Shown: positions 7,149-15,028 of the stretch, piece after piece | Position numbering within the stretch: position 1 is the first letter of the stretch | How the letters are laid out: each line of letters starts with the position of its first letter | Source of the DNA: an uncultured Eubacteriales bacterium | GTDB lineage: Bacteria > Bacillota > Clostridia > Oscillospirales > Ruminococcaceae | Reading direction: 5' to 3' | NCBI GenBank assembly: GCA_900319075.1 | Contig: ONMZ01000001.1 | Coordinates: 223,264-287,263 of the forward strand | DNA: 64,000 bases | Made by a program: the position numbers and the translations under genes | Notes under the pieces: model-generated | What the model was told of the DNA's origin: nothing | Seen by the model: the letters and a program-made list of their open reading frames with translations, nothing else | The model's database searches: none

Positions 7149-10099
7149 TACCGATTTTATATTCCAAAACAGACAACGACTACACAAAAAACGGCGTCGG
7201 TTTTCTGACTGACACAATCAGCTGCGACGTCACAGAAGAACGCAACGGCGCGTTCGAGTGTGTGCTCACTTACCCGATAACTGGACAGCACTACGCTGAC
7301 ATCACCGAGGGCGCCGTGATAAAAGCAAAACCAAACGACACATCAAACCCGCAGCTATTTCGCATATACAGCCATAGTAAGCCGATAAACGGCATTGTAA
7401 CTTTCGCAGCGGAGCATATATCATACGACCTAAACGGAATACCACTTGCAAGTCTATCGTTGCGGAGCACAACAGCACAAAGCGCAATTGCTGCTGCAAT
7501 ATCAGCGGGCGCGTTCGATAGTGGCTACACGGCGACAAGTGACATTACAACGATTAACAGTATTGACATCAAGACGCCGCGCTCGATACGAGCTGCGCTT
7601 GGTGGGCAGGAGGGCAGCGTTCTTGACGTATGGGGCGGCGAGTTTGAATTTGACAACAAACAAATCAAGCTGCACGCTCACCGTGGCAGTGACACAGGCG
7701 TTTCGATAGTCTACGGCAAAAACTTAACAGACGTGCGCCAGGAGCGCAATATAACCGAAACGTATACGCACATAATGCCGTATGCGACATACACCGAAGA
7801 AACCGAGGAGGGCGACGAAACAACGCAAACCGACATCGTCGTCACGCTCACAGAAAAGGTCCTCGCGATTTCGGGAGCCGAAAATGTGGGACATCAGAAA
7901 GCGCTTGTTATCAATCTGTCGGAAATGTTCGCCGACGACGAAACGATAACAGAAACTGCACTACGCGCGAAAGCGAACCAGTACATTAGCGCGCACCCAG
8001 CGCTCGGCACACCCAGAATAAGCATAGCAGCGTCATTTGTTGCACTTTGGCAAACCGAGGAATACAAAGACATTGCGCCGCTTGAACGAGTCAGACTTTG
8101 CGACATCGTCACGATCAGATTTGACAAGCTGGGCATCAGCGCGAAAGCAAAAGTCGTCAAAACAGTATACGACGCACTTGCAGAACGGTATAAAAGCGTA
8201 GAGCTCGGCGAGGCTCGCAGTAATTTCGCAGACACCGTGCTTGCGCAGAATGGAGCAATAACAGAGCTATCAAAAGCTGTCCGCAAAGGCTTTTCAATTG
8301 CCACTCAGCAAATGCAAAAAGCTATTGCAGACGCGACGGCGGCAATCACAGGTAATTCAGGCGGCTACGTCGTGTTATATCCCGAGGAGCACCCGCAAGA
8401 AATACTGATACTTGATGCGCCGACACTTGAAGAGGCGGTGCATGTATGGCGCTGGAACTCGTCGGGACTTGGCTATTCGTCAACCGGATATAACGGCACT
8501 TATGGGCTTGCAATGACGATGAACGGCGCAATTGTTGCCGACTACATCACAGCGGGCAACCTCAACGGCGCGCTCATAACAGCGGGCACGGTATCGTCAA
8601 ACGCGATATCGGCAGGATTTAAGAACGAAATTGCAACGAGTATCAATGCGGCGAAAGAAACAGTCGAGCAGGAATTTAAAGTCGCTGACGAGACGCTAAT
8701 GTCACGCATAGCAACGTCAACGAGCAAGTACAATACAGCCGGGGAAACGATTGATTTTTACGGCTACGGTGAGCCTAAGATTCCTGCATCTTCCTCCAAC
8801 AATGGTAGGAAGTATCTCGATCAAGAGACAGGATATATCTATACCTCTAACGGTTCGTCGTGGACAAAATCAAGCTCTCCATTGAATCTGATAACAACAA
8901 ACCTGCAATCTCAGATCACGCAGAATGCTAACAGTATCAGCTTGAAAGTCGCTAAGGGCGATGTTGTTTCTGAGATAAACCAATCTTCCGATATTATCAG
9001 TTTGACGGCAGGCAGGCTTATTATTACCTCTGGCAATTTCAAACTTGACTCTTTGGGTTCAGTCACAGCAACAAACGTAAATCTTAGCGGCAGCATAAAG
9101 ACTGAGCGTTCCGACGGTTATTACACCCACATTCACGACGGTATTATAGAAATGTTTTTGAGTAATAAGCGTATAGCATATATGATGCCAGTCGGCAGTG
9201 ATTTAACGCAGTTTGCAATACTCGGCTCAGGCAACTATGACGGTATCGCTATTGGTGCAGCATTTAATGATAGCATAGAAACCTATTATCGTTGCAATAT
9301 TCAAAATGCTGCTTCATCCGAGGGTTGCAGGCATCATTTTATAGGCTCAGTCAAATTCGATGATACGGTCAATTTCGATGATACGACCAAATTTTCCGGA
9401 AAAGCAACTTTTGACGCAGGCATAAGGTCTAATGCCAACATCGACTTTAAAAACGGATATGGAATATCTCTTGGTGGAGACATCGCATTTAGGTGGGCGA
9501 CCAAAGCGGAACAAGGAGTCGAACGAGACGCTCTGTGGGTAGGTATGCAGAACTACAATACAGCCATTACAGGTGCCAGAGTCTATATCTACGGCGACCC
9601 GAGAATAATAGGCGAATTAAGATTTTTAGACACAAGTTCAAACAACTACTATACAGCCATGTGGCACGACAGTCTCAATGCTGCTTTTAACGTAGGTAGC
9701 AATAGTCAGAAACTGTTCTTAAAGGGTTCTGCCATATATGCTAACAATTCACCGATAGCAACATCATCAGATGAGAGAGTGAAAAGAAACATAGCAGACC
9801 TTGACGATAGGTATTTAAAGCTTATAAAGAACATTAACCCTGTATCTTTTAAGTACATTGAAGACCTATCCAACAGCAACAGAACGCATACTGGCTTTAT
9901 AGCGCAAGGCGTACTTACTGCTATGAACGATGCAGGTATTAGTTCAGAAGAATTTGCTGCTTTTGTTGACCTAAAAGGCAACGGAAGTGAATACGCTTTG
10001 CGATATGAGGAGTTTATCCCGCTTGTGTTAGCATACGTTAAGGACCTTGATGGACGGATCGGAATACTTGAATCAAAGGAGCGTTTTTATAATGGATAA
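7145..10099 (+). CDS. Tail-tip (Tal-like) protein with C-terminal peptidase S74 chaperone domain
   Basis: The preferred start is the ATG at 7145 behind AGGTGGTG; it overlaps the Dit stop (ATGA) and gives 984 residues. Residues 1-400 match the prophage tail endopeptidase/Tal fold that closes the tail tube (DTISCDVTEERNGAFECVLTYP, DLNGIPLASLSLRS, GGQEGSVLDVWGGEFEFD). Coiled-coil and beta-repeat segments follow. The last 110 residues are a peptidase S74 intramolecular chaperone (SSDERVKRNI with Ser875, then NPVSFKYIED and HTGFIAQGV), which trimerises a fibre and cuts itself off. Codon use changes near 8750, so the fibre part may be a recent acquisition. Confidence 0.88.
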   Translation: MIPILYSKTDNDYTKNGVGFLTDTISCDVTEERNGAFECVLTYPITGQHYADITEGAVIKAKPNDTSNPQLFRIYSHSKPINGIVTFAAEHISYDLNGIPLASLSLRSTTAQSAIAAAISAGAFDSGYTATSDITTINSIDIKTPRSIRAALGGQEGSVLDVWGGEFEFDNKQIKLHAHRGSDTGVSIVYGKNLTDVRQERNITETYTHIMPYATYTEETEEGDETTQTDIVVTLTEKVLAISGAENVGHQKALVINLSEMFADDETITETALRAKANQYISAHPALGTPRISIAASFVALWQTEEYKDIAPLERVRLCDIVTIRFDKLGISAKAKVVKTVYDALAERYKSVELGEARSNFADTVLAQNGAITELSKAVRKGFSIATQQMQKAIADATAAITGNSGGYVVLYPEEHPQEILILDAPTLEEAVHVWRWNSSGLGYSSTGYNGTYGLAMTMNGAIVADYITAGNLNGALITAGTVSSNAISAGFKNEIATSINAAKETVEQEFKVADETLMSRIATSTSKYNTAGETIDFYGYGEPKIPASSSNNGRKYLDQETGYIYTSNGSSWTKSSSPLNLITTNLQSQITQNANSISLKVAKGDVVSEINQSSDIISLTAGRLIITSGNFKLDSLGSVTATNVNLSGSIKTERSDGYYTHIHDGIIEMFLSNKRIAYMMPVGSDLTQFAILGSGNYDGIAIGAAFNDSIETYYRCNIQNAASSEGCRHHFIGSVKFDDTVNFDDTTKFSGKATFDAGIRSNANIDFKNGYGISLGGDIAFRWATKAEQGVERDALWVGMQNYNTAITGARVYIYGDPRIIGELRFLDTSSNNYYTAMWHDSLNAAFNVGSNSQKLFLKGSAIYANNSPIATSSDERVKRNIADLDDRYLKLIKNINPVSFKYIEDLSNSNRTHTGFIAQGVLTAMNDAGISSEEFAAFVDLKGNGSEYALRYEEFIPLVLAYVKDLDGRIGILESKERFYNG

Positions 10100-10460
10100 A
10101 ACATTTTCAAACGGCGAATTAAATATGATCGCCTTAAAGCTGGAGCAGACAGCAGCGGACAAAATCAGCCTGCCACCAAAGATCGCATATAAGATCGTGA
10201 AAAACGGCATAGCAATCAAGCAGGCTTTGCAGCCGTACCAGCTAACGCGAGACGAAATCATCAAAAAAATAACCGGCGGCGCAAGCAAAGTCACATACAG
10301 CGAGGACCCCGACAAATACAACGAGGTTGTCGCCGCAATCAGTGACATTGACCGCGAGATCGTAACTGTCAAAATCGACACCATACCGCTTGAAAGCCTG
10401 CCCGATGGCAACATGCCACTTGCGTTTATCGACGCAATCAATTTTATGATCGAGGAGTGA
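10092..10460 (+). CDS. Small phage protein of unknown function between tail tip and baseplate genes
   Basis: The ATG at 10092 lies 9 bases after AAAGGAGCG; an earlier in-frame ATG at 10047 lacks a site. The 122-residue product is helical in the first half (LNMIALKLEQTAADKISLPPKIAYKIVKNGIAIKQALQPYQ) and acidic in the second, ending in INFMIEE. I do not recognise a family. It overlaps the tail-tip gene by 8 bp and is followed 4 bp later by the baseplate gene, so it is probably a virion or tail-assembly factor. Confidence 0.7.
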   Translation: MDKTFSNGELNMIALKLEQTAADKISLPPKIAYKIVKNGIAIKQALQPYQLTRDEIIKKITGGASKVTYSEDPDKYNEVVAAISDIDREIVTVKIDTIPLESLPDGNMPLAFIDAINFMIEE

Positions 10461-10464
10461 TAAA

Positions 10465-11226
10465 ATGCAAACAACCGCACAGATCAAGCTTGATGTTGCA
10501 AGCAGCATGTCGCCGCCGACTGTATATGCAAAGCAGCTCGACAAATCGACAAGATACGTCAAGGCGACGATCTTGCAAAATGGGGTCCCCTACACCATAC
10601 CCGAGGGCGCAACCGCGCGCATACGCATACTCAAACCCGACGGGACCGTGGTATATAACACCGCTACCGTATCAAACAATGCAGTAACCGCAGAGCTTAC
10701 CTCACAAACGCTCGCAGTAGGCGGAATTGCAACTGCCGAAATGGGACTGTATAAAGACGATCAGATATTATCGACATTTGTTTTCTATGTCCGCATCGAG
10801 CGCAGTGCCATATCAGACGAGGCTATCGAAAGCACCGACGAATTTACAGTGCTCGAGCAGGCTATAAGGGACGCGGGAACGGCGACAACATCAGCAACCA
10901 GCGCCGCAAGCGCTGCGAATACCGCAGCAAGTAACGCGAACGCTGCGAAAACCGCAGCGGACAGCGCCGCAAGCGCTGCGAATACCGCAGCAAGTAACGC
11001 GAACGCTGCGAAAACCGCAGCAGACAACGCCGCAAGTGCAGCAAATTCAGCAGCAGGCGTCGCAAACAACGCCGCATCAAGCGCAAACTCGGCAGCGGGA
11101 ACGGCGAACGCAGCGGCGCAAGCCGCCAACGATGCAATATCGGCGATCTACCACGACAAAAACTTTCTGCTGACGGTAAACCCCGACGACAGTTTGACAT
11201 TAACATATAACGACGAGGAGGAGTAA
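10465..11226 (+). CDS. BppU-like baseplate protein with alanine-rich coiled-coil repeats
   Basis: Residues 1-125 match the N-terminal domain of baseplate upper proteins: QIKLDVASSM, then VYAKQLDKSTRYVKATILQNGVPYTIPEGATARIRILKPDGT and STFVFYVRIERSAISDEAIESTDEF. Residues 140-225 are an Ala/Asn/Ser-rich run, predicted to be a trimeric coiled-coil stalk, with two almost identical 21-residue units. A short C-terminal strand follows. Such proteins anchor receptor-binding proteins to the tail tip; the next gene is the DGR-diversified candidate. Confidence 0.8.
   Translation: MQTTAQIKLDVASSMSPPTVYAKQLDKSTRYVKATILQNGVPYTIPEGATARIRILKPDGTVVYNTATVSNNAVTAELTSQTLAVGGIATAEMGLYKDDQILSTFVFYVRIERSAISDEAIESTDEFTVLEQAIRDAGTATTSATSAASAANTAASNANAAKTAADSAASAANTAASNANAAKTAADNAASAANSAAGVANNAASSANSAAGTANAAAQAANDAISAIYHDKNFLLTVNPDDSLTLTYNDEEE
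10903..11028 (+). repeat. Tandem 63-bp direct repeat in the baseplate gene
   Basis: Units 10903-10965 and 10966-11028 encode AASAANTAASNANAAKTAAD followed by S or N. The DNA is nearly identical, differing only in the last two or three codons, so the duplication is recent. Degenerate copies continue to about 11130. Such units could change stalk length by slippage. Confidence 0.9.
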
Positions 11227-11229
11227 ACA

Positions 11230-12621
11230 ATGGCAACACACAACATTGATTTGTTTACAGAAACAACGTGTAAGCAGATCGCAACAGCGTGCGCACAGAT
11301 TGCCGTCAACACAGGCGGCTACAAGCTGACAAACTATGCAGACGCGCAAGCGATTGTCCGCATGGGCTATGCGCCGCGGTATTTCCACATTGGCGATCAG
11401 ATTGTTGTTGAAAAAGAAACATCAATGAACGCAACAGTCGGAAATTCGGAGGGAGAAACCCCGGGCATCACAGCCGCAAGCGTGGACCCCGACGCATTTA
11501 TCGCAGCAGTGCACACAGTACACGGCGGCGACTATGAGTTTACATTCAACGGCGCAGAGTGGCATTACAACGGTGCACCTGTAAACCTTGCAGACTATGG
11601 CATATCCGTCACAGGTACCGCGGTACACGGTGACGAGGTTATCGTGCACGAAACGGCCGCAAAGCTGTATTTTGATGTCATTGACATCGACAAGGACACT
11701 CCGTCAGATCCACAATTCACGCACTCGCTTACCTTACAGCTACACGACGTTTACATCGACTTGCAGTATTGTGCAAGACAGGCGGCGTTTGCATTCGCAG
11801 AAGGACTTGCAGCAGGTACATATAAATTCACAGTCGGCGCGCACCCGTGGGTAGCAGGAGATGTCAATAAGGTGCTGACATTTACTCTTGCAAATGATAT
11901 TGCAGCAGGCGGACAGCTTGTTTTCAACGGCTCATACAACGCAACGCTCGTCGGCACCACGATAACAGCGTTTGCATCAACCACAAGCACAACAGCAGCC
12001 GAGACCGTCACAATGATTGAGGGCAACACAGGCACAGACCTCGGCACGATACTGCGCTCTAAGACTGACGCAATCAACAGCATCGACCGCGCTTTGCTTG
12101 GCTCCAACAATTGGCTTGAAAGCGCAATGCGTCAGTACCTCAACAGCGACAAGGCAGCCGGCAGCGTATGGACACCGCAAAGCGTATTCGACAGACCGCC
12201 AACATGGGCAGCCACAACAGCGGGTTTTCTGCACGGTATCGATCCCGATTTCGTTGCCGTGCTTGGCAATGTCAAAAAGAAAACGGGACTCAACACGATT
12301 TCAGACGGCGGCGGAACAGCCACACACGACGAAAAAGTATTCCTGCTTTCACGTAGCGAGGTATTTATGGGCGATGAATATGCAGGCGGAGAGGACACAC
12401 CGTATGCGTATTACAAGAATTATTCCGACAATCAGAGCGCAAGCACGGGCGCGGACAAGAACCGCATCAAGTACCGCGCAGGCGCAGCGAAATATTGGTG
12501 GCTGCGTTCGCCCTACGCTGGCACCGCTCACTACGTAAGGCTTGTCGGTACGTCGGGAGCTTGGGACTACATCCGCGCGACCATCGCTAATGGCGTCGCC
12601 CCGGCTTGTTGCATTGTTTGA
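11230..12621 (+). CDS. DGR variable protein, likely receptor-binding, with C-type-lectin-like C-terminus
   Basis: This 463-residue protein follows the BppU-like gene by 3 bp, behind GAGGAGG. The N-terminal part is beta-rich (GAEWHYNGAPVNLADYGI). From about residue 270 it has the formylglycine-enzyme/C-type-lectin fold pattern of DGR targets: LGSNNWLESAMRQYLNS, GFLHGIDPDF, KVFLLSRSEVF and finally YWWLRSP at 422-428. Residues 422-460 are the variable repeat. Compared with the template, residues 422, 429, 432, 434, 435, 440, 446-449, 452 and 459 are altered. The position beside the baseplate gene suggests adhesion to the host surface. The scaffold after the repeat (CCIV) differs from the template, as usual. 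Confidence 0.92.
   Translation: MATHNIDLFTETTCKQIATACAQIAVNTGGYKLTNYADAQAIVRMGYAPRYFHIGDQIVVEKETSMNATVGNSEGETPGITAASVDPDAFIAAVHTVHGGDYEFTFNGAEWHYNGAPVNLADYGISVTGTAVHGDEVIVHETAAKLYFDVIDIDKDTPSDPQFTHSLTLQLHDVYIDLQYCARQAAFAFAEGLAAGTYKFTVGAHPWVAGDVNKVLTFTLANDIAAGGQLVFNGSYNATLVGTTITAFASTTSTTAAETVTMIEGNTGTDLGTILRSKTDAINSIDRALLGSNNWLESAMRQYLNSDKAAGSVWTPQSVFDRPPTWAATTAGFLHGIDPDFVAVLGNVKKKTGLNTISDGGGTATHDEKVFLLSRSEVFMGDEYAGGEDTPYAYYKNYSDNQSASTGADKNRIKYRAGAAKYWWLRSPYAGTAHYVRLVGTSGAWDYIRATIANGVAPACCIV
12493..12609 (+). repeat. DGR variable repeat (VR)
   Basis: This 117-bp stretch aligns without gaps to 13116-13232. There are 16 differences; 15 fall on template adenines (A to T, C or G) and one is C in the template and T here (12591). 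Eleven of the twelve AAC/AAT template codons are changed. All template positions that are G or T, and all but one C, are conserved. Confidence 0.96.
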
Positions 12622-12630
12622 TCGTATAAT

Positions 12631-12646
12631 CGCGCCGGTAGGCGCG
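12631..12646 (+). promoter_or_regulatory. Hairpin/cruciform downstream of the variable repeat
   Basis: CGCGCC, loop GGTA, GGCGCG forms a perfect 6-bp stem 21 bases after the VR. DGRs of the BPP-1 type need a hairpin just beyond the VR for target recognition, with a GRNA tetraloop; GGTA fits that consensus. No such hairpin follows the template repeat, as expected if it marks the recipient. The stem is shorter and the spacing longer than in BPP-1. Confidence 0.62.
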
Positions 12647-12665
12647 TAATGTGGAGGAGTTTAAA

Positions 12666-13085
12666 ATGTCTGTTGTAAAGTCTAAACGCGGCGAGGGCAA
12701 ACTCGTTGTTATCACAAAGGCGCGGGAGCTTGCAGAATATACATTGCGCATTTGCGCGAATGAAAACAATTTCCCAAAACGTTATAGGTGGTGCTTGACA
12801 AATAAAATTGTCGACAGCGCAATGACGATACACAATAGTGCGAACATGGCAAACTCCGTTTACATATACGACGACAACGATTTTGCGTTACGCAAGCGCT
12901 ATCAAACAATAGCGCTTGCAGAAACTTACGCGCTGCTCGGTATGATAGATATTGCTTTTAAAGTGTACGGACTCAAGGCCGACCGCGTGGAATACTGGAC
13001 GCGATTGTGTATGGACGTACAGGCGCTTTTGCGCAACTGGCGCAAGGCAGATAAAGACAATTACGAGAAATCAAAACAGCAGTAA
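12666..13085 (+). CDS. avd: DGR accessory variability determinant (Avd)
   Basis: The start is the ATG at 12666, 6 bases after GGAGGAG; the GTG at 12651 overlaps the ribosome site. The 139-residue product is a basic, all-helical protein with the Avd/23S-intervening-sequence four-helix pattern (LVVITKARELAEYTLRICAN, FPKRYRWCLTNKIVDSAM, RKRYQTIALAETYALLGMI, VEYWTRLCMDVQALLRNW). Avd forms a pentameric barrel that binds the reverse transcriptase and RNA and is needed for retrohoming. It lies between variable gene and template repeat, as in BPP-1. Confidence 0.9.
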   Translation: MSVVKSKRGEGKLVVITKARELAEYTLRICANENNFPKRYRWCLTNKIVDSAMTIHNSANMANSVYIYDDNDFALRKRYQTIALAETYALLGMIDIAFKVYGLKADRVEYWTRLCMDVQALLRNWRKADKDNYEKSKQQ

Positions 13086-13115
13086 AAAGGGGTTGTTTGT
13101 TGTTAAAATGCGCGC

Positions 13116-13232
13116 AATTGGTGGCTGCGTTCGCCCAACGCTGGCAACGCTAACAACGTAAGGCTTGTCAATACGTCGGGAGCATGGAACAACAACAACG
13201 CGACCAACGCTAACGGCGTCGCCCCGGATTGT
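13116..13232 (+). repeat. DGR template repeat (TR)
   Basis: The master copy for the VR at 12493-12609. It contains 31 adenines in 117 bp, with 24 of them in twelve AAC/AAT codons. Substituting A in AAC or AAT can give 15 amino acids and never a stop codon. It lies in the avd-RT gap, outside any convincing gene; read in the VR frame it gives NWWLRSPNAGNANNVRLV and so on to NGVAPDCV. It is transcribed together with flanks as the cDNA template. Confidence 0.96.
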
Positions 13233-13383
13233 GTATAAAGCTCGCTTAAAGTAGGCATAACGCCGAAATCAATGCACTTACACAAGGAACGAACAACCCG
13301 ACCTATTCTAAGTGGTGAAACATAGCGTTGATGCGGCTTACTAAATAGTAATTGTCGCTATACACAACGGAACTGAAATAATT
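13233..13383 (+). ncRNA. DGR RNA spacer between template repeat and reverse transcriptase
   Basis: No gene is visible in this 151-bp stretch. In BPP-1 an interval of similar length directly after the TR folds into a structured RNA that primes and templates cDNA synthesis with RT and Avd. The equal position and length suggest the same role here. I saw no strong long hairpin by eye, so a structured RNA is inferred from homology of layout. Confidence 0.55.
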
Positions 13384-14472
13384 ATGATGAAATCAATCAA
13401 AGAAACCGTGACGTCGTTTGAAAGCCTTTATAATGCGACGCAGAAATGCAAACGCAATATAATGTGGAAAGACAGCGCCGCGGGATTTGTCAAAAACGAA
13501 CTTGTCAATTGTTGCATGCTCAAAGACGAATTGAGAAGCAACAAATACAAGATAGGCAAATATACAATCTTTACAATCACAGAGCCGAAACGGCGCACAA
13601 TCATTAGCACAAAAATAAAAGACCGTGTTTTTCAACGGTCGCTTTGCGACAATTACCTATATCAATCAATAACAAAGCATTTTATTTATGATAATTGCGC
13701 GTGCCAGGCAGGCAAAGGGACAGACTTTGCGCGCAAACGGCTCAAATGCCACATGCAACGACATTTCCGCAAACACGGCTTGAGCGGATACGTCCTGCAA
13801 TGTGACGTGCACGACTTTTTCGGCAGTACACCGCACGACATTGCATATGCAGCGGTTAAAGCACGCGCGCTTGATAAATGGGTGCAAGACGAGGTTAAGC
13901 GCATTATTGACAGCTACAATCAAGGACAGGACCCGGAAAGAGGCATGGGACTTGGTTCACAAATAACGCAGCTCGTCGAGCTTGCGGTCCTGGACAGCCT
14001 CGACCATTTTATCAAAGAGCAGCTGCACATAAAAGCATATGTAAGATACTCGGACGACTTTGTTTTGATCCACGAGGACAAACAGTATTTGCAATACTGC
14101 AAAGCGCAGATTGTTGCAAGGCTGCAATCGCTCGGGCTTGAAATCAGCGACCGAAAAACTAATATTTATAAATTTACGCAGGGCGTTCACTTTTTAGGAT
14201 TCAGCTTTAGACCAACAGCCAGCGGCAAAATCGTTATGCGAGTTTTACCGAAAAAGATAAGTCGAGAGCGCCGGCACATGAAAAAGCTGATACAGCGATA
14301 TAATGACGAGCACATGTCACGGCATGACGTCGAGGAATGTTTCGGATCATGGAAAGCGCACGCCACAAAAGGCAATAGCTACAAGCTTATCGGCAATATG
14401 AACAAATATGTATCAAATCTATGGAGGGATAGCGAATGTTTGAATTTATACCAGCATCAGAACAGCTTGTAA
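13384..14472 (+). CDS. DGR reverse transcriptase
   Basis: This 362-residue RT has the motifs in order: ITEPKRRTI at 65-73 (motif 2), LQCDVHDFF with Asp141 (motif 3), GLGSQ at 189-193 (motif 4, with the SQ typical of DGR enzymes), VRYSDDFVLI with Asp224/Asp225 (catalytic YxDD), LGLEISDRKTNI (motif 6) and HFLGFSF (motif 7). There is no maturase X or HNH domain as in group II intron RTs. The ATG pair at 13384/13387 has only a weak ribosome site, perhaps keeping the level low. It copies TR RNA with errors at A, and the cDNA replaces the VR. Confidence 0.95.
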   Translation: MMKSIKETVTSFESLYNATQKCKRNIMWKDSAAGFVKNELVNCCMLKDELRSNKYKIGKYTIFTITEPKRRTIISTKIKDRVFQRSLCDNYLYQSITKHFIYDNCACQAGKGTDFARKRLKCHMQRHFRKHGLSGYVLQCDVHDFFGSTPHDIAYAAVKARALDKWVQDEVKRIIDSYNQGQDPERGMGLGSQITQLVELAVLDSLDHFIKEQLHIKAYVRYSDDFVLIHEDKQYLQYCKAQIVARLQSLGLEISDRKTNIYKFTQGVHFLGFSFRPTASGKIVMRVLPKKISRERRHMKKLIQRYNDEHMSRHDVEECFGSWKAHATKGNSYKLIGNMNKYVSNLWRDSECLNLYQHQNSL

Positions 14473-14609
14473 AAGAGCGCGCCGCAAATGCCGCGAATGA
14501 GGCGAAAAACACAAAGCTTTCGGCAGACCTGGACTTTGTCGCGATGATGTGCGGCGTAGACCTGGACGAGGGCGAAATATCCAGCGAGGAGGTTATCGAA
14601 AATGGCTAA
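14436..14609 (+). CDS. Small phage protein of unknown function
   Basis: A 57-codon gene starts at an ATG 8 bases after GGAGGG and overlaps the end of the RT gene by 37 bp in another frame. The product, MFEFIPASEQLVKERAANAA and onwards, is a short helical acidic protein ending EEVIENG. The next gene starts inside its stop region (ATGGCTAA). Coupled spacing and the ribosome site support a real gene. Similar small genes precede XkdX genes in many Firmicute prophages. Confidence 0.72.
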   Translation: MFEFIPASEQLVKERAANAANEAKNTKLSADLDFVAMMCGVDLDEGEISSEEVIENG

Positions 14610-14778
14610 ACGAAAAGCAAAATCCGTCGAACATAGCAAAAAATACGAGACAATAAAGCACTATTATGACGCGGGTTTGTGGTGTGCCGCAAGGGTACGC
14701 GCAGTTGTCGCGCACGGCTGGATAACGCCTGACGAGTTCAAGGAGATAACCGGGCATGAGTATGAGGTGACAAAATGA
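14602..14778 (+). CDS. XkdX family phage protein
   Basis: A 58-residue protein with the XkdX pattern: KKYETIKHYYDAGLWCAARV, AVVAHGWITPDEFKEITG. The family is a small conserved protein found between tail-fibre and lysis genes of Bacillus PBSX-like and other Gram-positive prophages; its molecular role is unclear. GCGAGGAGG at 14584-14592 is its ribosome site. It overlaps the gene before by 8 bp and the gene after by 4 bp. Confidence 0.85.
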   Translation: MAKRKAKSVEHSKKYETIKHYYDAGLWCAARVRAVVAHGWITPDEFKEITGHEYEVTK

Positions 14779-15026
14779 GTGACCCCGTTGTTGTTGGAAT
14801 GATAACAGCCGCTGCATCAATCATCTGTCAAGTTATCATTTCGTTGTCGGGGCGTTCAGCGGCACAAAGAGAACGTGCAGAGAGCCAAAAGGTAATCACG
14901 TACCGCCTTGAAGCAATCGAGAACGAAATGAAAAATTACAACGGACTTGCAGAGCGTACATATAAGCTTGAAGAACGCTATCAAGTGCTCAAAGAGGACG
15001 TTGACATTTTGAAAAAGGAGAGATAA
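14775..15026 (+). CDS. XhlA-like membrane-anchored coiled-coil protein
   Basis: The 83-residue protein has one N-terminal membrane segment (VVVGMITAAASIICQVIISLSG) followed by a long charged coiled coil (QKVITYRLEAIENEMKNYNG to LKEDVDILKKER). This is the layout of the XhlA/haemolysin family, which acts with holin and endolysin in host lysis. The ATG overlaps the XkdX stop (ATGA). The holin starts 2 bp later. Confidence 0.72.
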   Translation: MSDPVVVGMITAAASIICQVIISLSGRSAAQRERAESQKVITYRLEAIENEMKNYNGLAERTYKLEERYQVLKEDVDILKKER

Positions 15027-15028
15027 AC

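Noticed and set aside
10785..11129. Alanine-rich open frame opposite the BppU-like gene
   Set aside because: It is caused by the repeated GC-rich coding units on the + strand.
12952..13161. Open frame covering the start of the template repeat
   Set aside because: It is in a shifted frame over avd, has no ribosome site, and the TR is non-coding in known DGRs.
13384..14472. Group II intron or retron reverse transcriptase
   Set aside because: No maturase or HNH domain, no intron RNA ends, an SQ-type motif 4, and a TR/VR pair with avd alongside; the DGR reading explains all of it.
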